From Bradyrhizobium sp. CCBAU 53338 (lineage in GTDB: Bacteria > Pseudomonadota > Alphaproteobacteria > Rhizobiales > Xanthobacteraceae): a stretch of DNA of 64,000 bases. The notes under the pieces were generated by a model. It ran no database searches and had not been told where the DNA came from. It saw nothing but the letters and a program-made list of their open reading frames with translations. Location of the stretch: contig NZ_CP030048.1 in NCBI RefSeq assembly GCF_015291665.1, positions 4,340,001-4,404,000 on the forward strand. Reading direction: 5' to 3'. Of the stretch, positions 1 to 7,266 are shown one piece after another (within the stretch, counting starts at the first letter, position 1; every line of letters starts with the position of its first letter). The translations under genes were made by a program, and so were the position numbers.

Positions 1-40
1 ATGAAGTAGTTTCAGCTCTCGTGTCCCCCCAACAGAAAAA

Positions 41-64
41 GGCCGCTCGGTTTCCCAAGCGGCC
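41..64 (-). terminator. Rho-independent terminator, minus strand
   Basis: Inverted repeat GGCCGCT (41-47) / AGCGGCC (58-64) with a 10-base loop. Read on the minus strand it is followed by TTTTTCTG, so it ends leftward transcription. It lies about 290 bp beyond the original stop codon of the NDUFA12-like gene once the IS630 element is removed, so it probably terminates that transcript. Confidence 0.7.
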
Positions 65-356
65 CTTCCTGTCTCACGGCGGCGCACATTCTCATCGGGC
101 GATTTCGGAACTCCAGACCGGGGGCCTATCTCCCGATCGAGTCCTTCCTCGGCGGCCGCTGCATCTCGGGACAGTCGCGAACTGTTGCCCGAACCGAACG
201 CGATGGTCTCGCATCTCCGTAAGATGGGTTCATTGAGCCGCATCGCTCGTGCGGACGCAATGGGCACGCGGAAGGCGTCCCCGCTGATCCCGTTGTCCAC
301 AGCAAGATCGTCAGGATGCGTCTGCATCCAATCCGATGATGGAAGAGCGGTGGCCC
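65..356. other. Gene-free stretch left of the IS630 element
   Basis: No open frame here has a convincing start, ribosome site and protein-like composition. After removal of the IS element this DNA follows directly on the stop codon of the NDUFA12-like gene and runs to the minus-strand terminator at 41-64, so it reads best as a long 3' untranslated region. Confidence 0.45.
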
Positions 357-358
357 TA

Positions 359-381
359 GAGCATGTTGTTTTTGACTGGAA
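359..381 (+). repeat. Left terminal inverted repeat of IS630 element
   Basis: The first 23 bases of the element match the reverse complement of 1380-1402 at 18 of 23 positions, including the outer seven (GAGCATG). A TA dinucleotide lies directly outside. Confidence 0.88.
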
Positions 382-446
382 TCGGGATTCCCACAGGGAG
401 CGATTTCTGATTCAACCTCCATGCTGGAGGGCGGAGGCCAGCATGG

Positions 447-1389
447 ATGACGCGACCCTATTCTGAAGACATTCGGGAACGGGCTTTGGCGCGAGCTGAC
501 GCGGGGGAAACGGTTCGTTCGATTGCAGAGGCGCTACAGATCAGCCCCTCCTGCGTGACGAAGTGGAAGAATCTGAGGCGGGATACCGGAGGCCTGTCAC
601 CTGGCCAAATCGGCGGCCACAAGAAACGGGTTCTGTCGGATGCCAACGCCGACTGGCTGCGCAAACGCATTCGCTCGGGGCCATTCACCCTGCGCAAGCT
701 GACGCAGGAACTGGCTGCACGCGGGATCAAGACAGACGTGCGGGCGGTGTGGACTTTTGTTCACACCGAAGGGCTCAGCTTCAAAAAAAACGCTTCTACC
801 AGCCGAGCAGGATCGCCCCGACGTCGCCCGTAAGCGGACCCGCTGGAAAGCACATCAAGGCAGGATCGACGTCGCGCGGTTGGTGTTTATCGACGAGACG
901 TGGATCAAAACCAATATGGCACCATTGCGCGGCTGGGGGCCGTGCGGGCAGCGCCTCCAAGCATCTGCACCTTTCGGCCATTGGAAGACAATGACCTTCA
1001 TCGCGGCGCTGCGTCACAATCGGATCAGCGCGCCTTGGGTGATCGATGGTCCCATCAATGGCGAGCTCTTCACGCTGTACGTCGAGAAGGTGTTGGCACC
1101 CACCCTCGCACCGGGCGAGATCGTCATCCTCGACAATCTTGGCAGCCACAAGGGCAAAGCGGCCCGCCAAGCCATCCGCGCCAGAGGCGCTCACCGCATC
1201 TTCTTGCCGCCATACAGCCCTGACCTCAACCCGATCGAGCAGGTCTTCGCCAAACTCAAACACCTCATGCGAGCTGCCGAAACTCGTGACGTCGAGGCAA
1301 CCTGGCGAAAGGTCGGTGAACTCCTCGATCTCTTCTCAGAGCAGGAGTGCACCAACTACTTCAAAAACTCAGGTTACGTTTCCGTATAA
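447..1389 (+). CDS. IS630-family transposase, split over two frames
   Basis: The first frame (447-833) encodes an N-terminal helix-turn-helix of the IS630 type, beginning MTRPYSEDIRERAL. The second frame (open from about 757, stop at 1387-1389) encodes the DDE catalytic domain, with VFIDETW, ILDNLGSHKG and YSPDLNPIEQ carrying the three acidic residues. The frames join at a run of eight A at 783-790; seven A would give one continuous protein (GLSFKKTLLPAEQD across the join). Either slippage on the A-run yields the full enzyme, as in some IS families, or this copy is inactive. The sequence alone cannot decide. All catalytic motifs are intact, and the whole gene lies between the element's inverted repeats. 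Confidence 0.85.
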
Positions 1390-1402
1390 AAACATCATGC
1401 TC
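1380..1402 (-). repeat. Right terminal inverted repeat of IS630 element
   Basis: Partner of 359-381. Its outermost G pairs with the target TA to recreate a TAG stop codon for the neighbouring minus-strand gene. Confidence 0.88.
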
Positions 1403-1809
1403 TAGCCAGGCGTCCAGGGCTGGTAGTCGCCGGTCGCCTTCGGCCGTTTGCCGCTGGCGAGCGTCGAGCCGGAGGGCCGGTAGGCCTTCGCCGTGCCGGT
1501 GAGATTCGGCTGGTGCGGCTTTTCCCACTCGCGCGGCTGGTAGTTGATCTCGGTCGGCGGGGTATCGACGACGTGATGGATCCAGCCGTGCCAGGCCGGC
1601 GGAATGCGGCTCGCTTCGGCATAGCCGTTGTAGATCACCCAGCGCCGCTCGAAGCCGAGCGTGGGGTCGATCTTGCCGCCTGCGGTGCGGTAGTAGCGAT
1701 TGCCCTGCTCGTCCTGGCCGACCAATTCGCCGAACCTGGAGGTCCAGAGTTGCGTGCCAAAGGTCTGGCCATTCCACCAGGTGAAGAGCTTCAAGAAGAA
1801 TTGTTTCAT
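1402..1809 (-). CDS. NDUFA12-like NADH:ubiquinone oxidoreductase accessory protein
   Basis: A protein of 135 residues starting MKQFFLKLFTWWNGQTFGT and ending in the family-typical DYQPWTPG. It has the core GNRYYR and RRWVIYNG segments of the B17.2/NDUFA12 family. This subunit sits at the membrane-arm/peripheral-arm junction of complex I and is common in alphaproteobacteria. The length fits the family, so the protein appears complete. The IS630 element interrupts the TAG stop codon, but because the element begins with G the stop is rebuilt. Only the 3' untranslated region and the native terminator are separated from the gene. The ATG at 1807-1809 is the only reasonable start. Confidence 0.9.
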   Translation of the reverse strand: MKQFFLKLFTWWNGQTFGTQLWTSRFGELVGQDEQGNRYYRTAGGKIDPTLGFERRWVIYNGYAEASRIPPAWHGWIHHVVDTPPTEINYQPREWEKPHQPNLTGTAKAYRPSGSTLASGKRPKATGDYQPWTPG

Positions 1810-2058
1810 GCGGCAAGGGCCCTGCTTCGTGGGGTCCTGATGCCATCCGGGCGGCCAAATGTCCAGTTCAGCGGGCCGCCCAACGCGCTGACGCGGGCAG
1901 CCAAAGCGACGGCAATAGGAGGCTGCCGCAAATCGGACGCGATCCGTTCATGCCGGGTACAGCGGCCGCGTGAAAATCTGGTTCTCATGCGCAAACCGGT
2001 GTGATCCCTGGAACCGTAGCCCTTTCAAGGGATTTGCTTCCGGGAAAGGAGTTTGAAC

Positions 2059-2661
2059 ATGAACAGTCTAAGAGTTTTGGGTGCGGCCGCAGCGCTGGCA
2101 CTGGTTCTTCCGATGGCAACCCCGAGCTTCGCGCAGGGCCATGGTGGCCATGGCGGCGGCGGTGCCCATTTCGGCGGTGGTGGCGGCGGCGCTCACTTCG
2201 GTGGCGGCGGCGGTGCCCGCATGGGCGGCGGCAGCTTTGGAGGCGGCGCGCGGTTCAGTGGGGGCGGCGGCAATTTTGCAGCCAGCGCGGCGGTGCGCCC
2301 GAGCGGCGGCGCCACTTTCAGCGGCGGTAGCCGCAACTTCGCAGCAGCCGGAGGCCATTGGAATGGCGGCGGCGGCAACTGGCACGGCGGCAGCTGGCAC
2401 CACCATCGCGGTGGCGGCTTCTGGCCGGGCTTCGCGGCGGGTGCCGCGATCGGCGGCCTTGGCTCATACGCCTATTACGGCGGTCCGTATTACGGCGATG
2501 GCTACTACGACGACGGCTATTATGACGACGGTGCGACCGTCGCCGTGGTGCCCGACACCGGCGGCGATTCAGTGGCCTATTGCGCCCAGCGCTATCGCTC
2601 CTACGATCCGGCGTCCGGTACCTATCTCGGCTATGATGGCCTGCGCCATCCCTGCCCGTAG
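2059..2661 (+). CDS. Glycine-rich secreted protein with BA14K-like C-terminus
   Basis: A 200-residue protein. Residues 1-26 form a signal peptide ending in PSFAQ. Residues about 27-130 are Gly/His/Ala-rich low-complexity sequence with GGGGGAHFGG-type repeats, followed by a Tyr/Asp/Gly segment. The C-terminus (YCAQRYRSYDPASGTYLGYD) matches the BA14K family, described in Brucella as an immunoreactive lectin-like envelope protein. A second in-frame start, TTG at 2053, lies too close to the GGAG at 2048-2051, so the ATG at 2059 is preferred. A hairpin terminator follows at 2685-2713. Function unknown; probably periplasmic or surface-exposed. Confidence 0.82.
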   Translation: MNSLRVLGAAAALALVLPMATPSFAQGHGGHGGGGAHFGGGGGGAHFGGGGGARMGGGSFGGGARFSGGGGNFAASAAVRPSGGATFSGGSRNFAAAGGHWNGGGGNWHGGSWHHHRGGGFWPGFAAGAAIGGLGSYAYYGGPYYGDGYYDDGYYDDGATVAVVPDTGGDSVAYCAQRYRSYDPASGTYLGYDGLRHPCP

Positions 2662-2684
2662 CACGACCTGACGTGCAACGTTCG

Positions 2685-2713
2685 AGGGCGGCGCCGGCAA
2701 TCGGGGCCGCCCT
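2685..2713 (+). terminator. Rho-independent terminator after the BA14K-like gene
   Basis: AGGGCGGC (2685-2692) pairs with GCCGCCCT (2706-2713) and is followed by TTCGTTT. It lies 24 bp after the stop codon. Confidence 0.65.
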
Positions 2714-2959
2714 TTCGTTTACGGGCAATCTTGCTCGGCCATCTCCCGCGAATCCTGCCACGAGCAGCTTTCGTGGAGCGCGCGGATTGGATTCAACTTT
2801 TCATTGAAGTCCGACGGAATTCACCCAGCTCGCCGAACCTGCAAGGCCGCTATGCATTGCGCCGTGCATATCCTTCCAGGCCCAATCCAAAATTGACCCG
2901 GCGCACGATTCGCTTATATCACCAGTCGCTGTGGGGACTTCGATCTACTAGGGAAGGTC

Positions 2960-3373
2960 ATGCCGCGTATTCTCGTGGTAGATGACGATCCGATGGTCGG
3001 CGCGACCATCGAGGTCCTCCTGCTGCGTCAGGGCTTCGACGTCACGTTGACTGACGGCGGCGAAAGCGGGCTTGCTGCGCTGGAAGCGCAGACGTTCGAT
3101 GTGATGCTGGTCGACATCTTCATGCCGCATATGCGCGGCTTCGAATCCATCCGCATCTTTCACGAGCGTGCACCGACGATCCCCTTGATCGCCATGTCGG
3201 GCTATGCCTTCGCCTCATCCGCCTCGCCCTCCCCGGACTTCCTGCGCATGGCGCTGGAGCTCGGTGCGACGCGCTGCCTGCGCAAGCCGTTCACGCCCGA
3301 GACGCTGCTGACGACAATCCGGGAATGCCTCGGCGAGCGCGCGCCGCCGAAGGACCAGAAAGAGGCCCCTTGA
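2960..3373 (+). CDS. CheY-like response regulator (receiver domain only)
   Basis: A 137-residue single receiver domain. The acidic pocket is VVDDD near residues 6-10, the phospho-acceptor is Asp52 (MLVDIFMP), a conserved Ser follows in AMSGYA, and the switch Lys is in RKPFTPE. There is no output domain, so it probably acts by protein contact or phosphotransfer. Its stop codon overlaps the TTG start of the downstream hybrid histidine kinase by three bases (TTGA), which implies translational coupling and a shared signalling pathway. The target is unknown. Confidence 0.88.
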   Translation: MPRILVVDDDPMVGATIEVLLLRQGFDVTLTDGGESGLAALEAQTFDVMLVDIFMPHMRGFESIRIFHERAPTIPLIAMSGYAFASSASPSPDFLRMALELGATRCLRKPFTPETLLTTIRECLGERAPPKDQKEAP

Positions 3374-5634
3374 TCCCCTCGCAGCGCGTCATTCTCGGTG
3401 CTGGACTTGCCGTTCTCCTGCTCATCACCGCCGCCTCGATCGGTCTCGACGTCAAGTCGCGGTCGGACGCCGCTTGGGTCAACCACACCGTCGGCGTGCT
3501 GAAGAAGATCTCCGATCTGCGCGTCCTGATCCGCCGCGCCGAAAGCGCCGCGCGCGGCTACGAGATCTACCGGAGTTCGAGCTTCAACGACGAATTCCGA
3601 GCGGTGCAAGCCCAGATCGCGCCCGCCCTTGCCGACCTCAAGCGCAATATGCGCGACAATCCCGATCAGACCGCGCTGATCGAGGGCACCGAGCCGCTGG
3701 CGCTCCGCCGGGTCGAGATTGCCGCGGAGGCGATGCGCCTGCGCGCGGCCAATGACGCCGACGGCATCGCCGCGCTCAACGGCAAGGCCGAAGGCCGCGG
3801 CCTGATGGACACGGTGATGGGCAACCTCGACCGGCTGAGCGCCGGGGAAGAGCGGCTGCTCACCGCGCGATCGCAGGATTCGCGCCGCACCGGCATCGTG
3901 CTGCTCGGCATCGACGTCGCCGGCGCCCTGCTCATCCTGCTGCTGGTCGTGATCGTGACGCGCGAGAGCCAGCGCACCAAGAGCACGCTGTACGAGACCC
4001 AGGCCGCCAAGGAAGTCCTCGAGGCCGCCGTTGCCGAACGCACCGAGCATCTCGTCACCGCCCATGACGAGCTGCGCCTGTCGGTCAACGTGCTGCAGAG
4101 CACGTTCCGCAGCATGGCGGAGGCGGTGCTGGTGATCGACGCCGAGGGCACCGTGCTGCTGTCCAATCCTGCGGCCGAGCGCATGCTGCTGCATCGGACC
4201 GGCATGAGCCTCGGCAATCTGCGCGCACTGTCCGACGTCTTTCACGGCGACGGCGTCACGCCGCTCGGGTCCGACGAGCTGCCGTCGGTGCGCGTGCTGC
4301 GCGGCGACGAGTTCGAAGATCTCGAGATGATCGTCCGCCCGCACAGCGGCAACAACGTGCGCCATCTGATGATCAGCGGCCGGCCGATGCGCGACGGGCA
4401 AGGCAACATCTCCGGCGCCGTGCTGGTCTATCACGACGCGACGTCGTCGCGCGAAACCGAGCGGCAGCTGCACCAGTCGCAGAAGCTGGATGCCATCGGC
4501 AAGCTGACCGGCGGCGTCGCGCACGACTTCAACAACATGCTGACCGTGATCTCGGGCAACACCGAGACGCTGGTGGCGCGCCTGAAGGACCAGCCCGAGC
4601 TGCAGCGCACCGCGCGCCTGATCGACGATGCCGCCGAGCGCTGCGCGGAACTGATCCAGCACCTGCTGGCCTTCGCGCGAAAACAGCCGCTGCAGCCGCG
4701 CGACGTCGAGATCAATTCCGCCATCGCCGACATCGCAAAACTGTTGCGCCCCACCCTCGGCGAGCAGATCCAGATCGAGACGGCCCTGCAGCAGGGGCCG
4801 ATGACCTCTCATATCGATCCCTCGCGGCTCACCAATGCCGTGCTCAACATGGCGATCAACGCCCGCGACGCCATGCCGGACGGCGGCAAGCTGCTGCTCG
4901 AGACCCGCCACGTCGTGCTGGACGAGGCCTATGCGCAGGTCAATCCCGACGTGCGGCCCGGCGCCTACGTGATGCTCGCCGTCAGCGACACCGGCACCGG
5001 CATGCCGCAGAGCGTGCAGGAGATGGCGTTCGAGCCGTTCTTCACCACCAAGGAGGTCGGCAAGGGCTCCGGCCTCGGCCTCTCCATGGTGTACGGCTTC
5101 GTCAAGCAGTCCGGCGGCCACATCAAGATCTACAGCGAGGAAGGCCACGGCACCACGATCAAGCTCTATCTGCCGCCGGGCCAGGGCGTGACGGAAGCGA
5201 CAAGCTCGATCGCGCCGCAGGCCGAAGGCGGCGCCGAGACCATCTTCGTGGTCGAGGACGACAATCTGGTGCGCAACTTCGTCACTGCCCAGCTCCAGAG
5301 CCTCGGCTACAAGACGGTCTCCGCGGGCGACAGCCGCGCCGCGCTACAGATGATCGAGGCCGGCCAGGCCTTCGACCTGCTCTTCACCGACATCGTCATC
5401 CCCGGCGGCATGAGCGGCCGCGTGCTTGCCGAGGAAGTGGCAAAGCGCCGGCCGGGCGTGAGGGTGCTCTACACCTCCGGCTATACCGACAACGCCATCG
5501 TCCATCACGGCAAGCTCGACGACGGCGTGATGCTGCTGACAAAGCCCTATCGCCGCAACCAGCTCGCCGAGATGATCCGGAAGGCGCTGAACGGCGGGCC
5601 TAGCGCGTCGCCAGCACCACCGCCGCCAGCGTGA
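3370..5634 (+). CDS. CHASE3/PAS hybrid histidine kinase with C-terminal receiver
   Basis: A protein of about 754 residues. TM1 is near residues 5-25, a CHASE3-like periplasmic helical sensor follows, and TM2 is near 185-210 (GALLILLLVVIV). Then come a short coiled coil, a PAS domain, HisKA with phospho-His 385 (GGVAHDFNN), HATPase_c (N box AINARDAM, G boxes DTGTGMP and [11 protein letters not shown]) and a receiver with Asp 674 (FTDIVIPGG). The TTG at 3370 overlaps the previous stop (TTGA) and starts directly before TM1, so it is preferred over the upstream ATG at 3325. The last 35 bases run antisense into the 3' end of the convergent EamA gene, giving a Pro/Ala-rich tail. Confidence 0.88.
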   Translation: MIPSQRVILGAGLAVLLLITAASIGLDVKSRSDAAWVNHTVGVLKKISDLRVLIRRAESAARGYEIYRSSSFNDEFRAVQAQIAPALADLKRNMRDNPDQTALIEGTEPLALRRVEIAAEAMRLRAANDADGIAALNGKAEGRGLMDTVMGNLDRLSAGEERLLTARSQDSRRTGIVLLGIDVAGALLILLLVVIVTRESQRTKSTLYETQAAKEVLEAAVAERTEHLVTAHDELRLSVNVLQSTFRSMAEAVLVIDAEGTVLLSNPAAERMLLHRTGMSLGNLRALSDVFHGDGVTPLGSDELPSVRVLRGDEFEDLEMIVRPHSGNNVRHLMISGRPMRDGQGNISGAVLVYHDATSSRETERQLHQSQKLDAIGKLTGGVAHDFNNMLTVISGNTETLVARLKDQPELQRTARLIDDAAERCAELIQHLLAFARKQPLQPRDVEINSAIADIAKLLRPTLGEQIQIETALQQGPMTSHIDPSRLTNAVLNMAINARDAMPDGGKLLLETRHVVLDEAYAQVNPDVRPGAYVMLAVSDTGTGMPQSVQEMAFEPFFTTKEVGKGSGLGLSMVYGFVKQSGGHIKIYSEEGHGTTIKLYLPPGQGVTEATSSIAPQAEGGAETIFVVEDDNLVRNFVTAQLQSLGYKTVSAGDSRAALQMIEAGQAFDLLFTDIVIPGGMSGRVLAEEVAKRRPGVRVLYTSGYTDNAIVHHGKLDDGVMLLTKPYRRNQLAEMIRKALNGGPSASPAPPPPA

Positions 5635-6496
5635 AGATCAGCGAGGCGATCTGCCCAGGTCCCAGCGGCTCGTGCAGCGCGATCGCCGAGGCCACGACGC
5701 CGATGACGGGCACGGCCATCGTGCCGATCGCCGCCACCGAGGCCGGCAAGCGCGCCAGCGCCGCAAACCAGCTGACATAGGCGATGCAGAACTGCACCAC
5801 CGTGGAATAGACCAGCAGCCACCAGCCTGTTGGCGTCACCCTGTCCAGATGCGTGGTCTCGACCAGGAGGCCGATGATCGAGATCGGCAGGCAGCCGATG
5901 CCGATCTGCCAGGCCGCGGCCGTGATCGGCGGCAGATAGATCGGATATTTCTTCGAGAACACCGTGCCGATTGCAAAGCCGAGCGCGCCGCCCAGCGCCA
6001 TGATGATCCCGGGCGCCTTCTGCGCGCTGGCGGCGATGCCGTTGCCCCCCATGATCGAGGCAAGGCCGGCAAACGCCATCACCAGGCCCAGGGTGCGCAG
6101 CACCGTCGGCCGCTCGCCGAGCACCGGCCAGGCGATCAGCGAGGCCCAGACCGGCATGGTGTAGGCGATCAGCGCCGCTTCGCTCGCCGGCAGCCAGAGC
6201 AGCGCCAGCCCCATCAGCACCATCCAGCCGGTGACGTTGAGGACAGCGGCGGTGAGCAGCCGCGGCCAGACGCCCGGCTCCACGCGCAGGCTCTGGCGGC
6301 GAACCAGTGCGAGCAGCGCAAGAAGGATAGCCCCCAGCACGCCGGTGACGCCGCGCAGCGTCAGCGGCGGCAGTTCGCCGATCAGGAATTTGGTCACCGG
6401 CCAATTGAAGCCCCAGCCGATCGAGGTGATGGCGAGGAACATCAGGCCGGCCGGGGCGATACGCGGCTGCGTATCCCGGCTAATCGAATCAAGCAT
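5600..6496 (-). CDS. EamA/DMT-family transporter
   Basis: 298 residues with about ten hydrophobic segments arranged as two EamA repeats (the first begins at WGFNWPVTKFLI). This is the drug/metabolite transporter fold of the inner membrane. Substrates in the family include amino acids, nucleosides and drugs, and the one here cannot be read from sequence. The first residues, MLDSISRDTQPR, are cytoplasmic. The gene converges on the histidine kinase gene and overlaps it by 35 bp at the 3' ends. A second, distinct EamA transporter lies at 20545-21465. Confidence 0.87.
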   Translation of the reverse strand: MLDSISRDTQPRIAPAGLMFLAITSIGWGFNWPVTKFLIGELPPLTLRGVTGVLGAILLALLALVRRQSLRVEPGVWPRLLTAAVLNVTGWMVLMGLALLWLPASEAALIAYTMPVWASLIAWPVLGERPTVLRTLGLVMAFAGLASIMGGNGIAASAQKAPGIIMALGGALGFAIGTVFSKKYPIYLPPITAAAWQIGIGCLPISIIGLLVETTHLDRVTPTGWWLLVYSTVVQFCIAYVSWFAALARLPASVAAIGTMAVPVIGVVASAIALHEPLGPGQIASLIFTLAAVVLATR

Positions 6497-7266
6497 GTGG
6501 GCAGTCCGGCAAAATCGCCCTCAGCTTGGCGCGGATTCGGCTCCCCGACCACCACCTCGGCGGGCATGCCTGCCCTCACCTTCCGTACCACTACGTGAGT
6601 CTGCCTGACGCAATCCCATCGCCCAAAAATATACCTGCCCTGTGAACAGCGGGATGAAGCGTCCGGATCATCACGGGATGCAAATTTTTTCGGTTGGGAA
6701 TCCCTCAGGACTCACTGATACTTGGCTCAAGACAGGCGCGGGCTTCGCCCCCTGTTATCCCCCACAATCCACCATATTTAGTATTTGATTCAGGAACTCG
6801 CACTAGTTCTTGACGGGCGCTTTGGAGAGTCCTAGCTTTCGATCCGTTCGGCGCGAGTGAGTTTGCGTCCCGCCGGCACTCCCCCAAAGGGTCTCGCAAA
6901 TCGACACTCCGCCAAGCCAGCCAAAGGCCGCGGAATGAGGGCTTGTCTGCCCGTGAAATGTGGACTCCCCGGGGCGCCAGAACGGGCCGGCAACAGGCTC
7001 TGATGGCATCGGTAGACGTTGTCACGGTGTGGGGCGTTTGAACGCATGTCGGGCTCATCCCCTTGGGGGCGGATGTTCCTGGACATGCCGGCGGATGATC
7101 GATGCGCGCATCGGTGAATCACGTCGGGAGAAACTGGGCCGGATCCACCGGCTGAACTGCGGTGCCCGAGGGCCGATCGGCCTGGGTGGAAACGCGAAAC
7201 GAAATAGCGACCCGGACGCCTTCAACGAGGGGCGTGTCGGGTCAAAGATAAGGACGGGGCAAGACC
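6497..7266. other. Gene-free 770 bp leader of nrdJ
   Basis: Short frames here lack ribosome sites and protein-like composition. A perfect 14 bp palindrome, CGATGCGCGCATCG, lies at 7100-7113, about 155 bp before the nrdJ start. The stretch around 6770-6790 is AT-richer. I could not recognise a cobalamin riboswitch (no B12-box-like core) or a clear pair of NrdR boxes. The region may hold the nrdJ promoter and regulatory elements of a type I cannot identify. Confidence 0.5.

Larger units (their letters stand above)
359..1402 (+). mobile_element. IS630-family insertion sequence
   Basis: A 1,044 bp element. Its imperfect terminal inverted repeats are 359-381 and 1380-1402 (18 of 23 positions match; both read inward as GAGCATGnTGTTTTT). 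It is flanked by TA at 357-358 and 1403-1404, the target duplication typical of IS630/Tc1-mariner elements. It carries one transposase gene split over two frames. The insertion lies in the TAG stop codon of the NDUFA12-like gene and regenerates a TAG. Confidence 0.93.

Noticed and set aside
3202..5148. Long open frame antisense to the hybrid histidine kinase
   Set aside because: It mirrors the kinase gene in GC-rich DNA, has no domain, and its composition (Asp/His/Val/Ala/Gln rich) is that of an antisense shadow.
6497..7266. Cobalamin riboswitch or NrdR boxes in the nrdJ leader
   Set aside because: No B12-box core or paired NrdR-type boxes could be recognised by eye. A covariance search would be needed.
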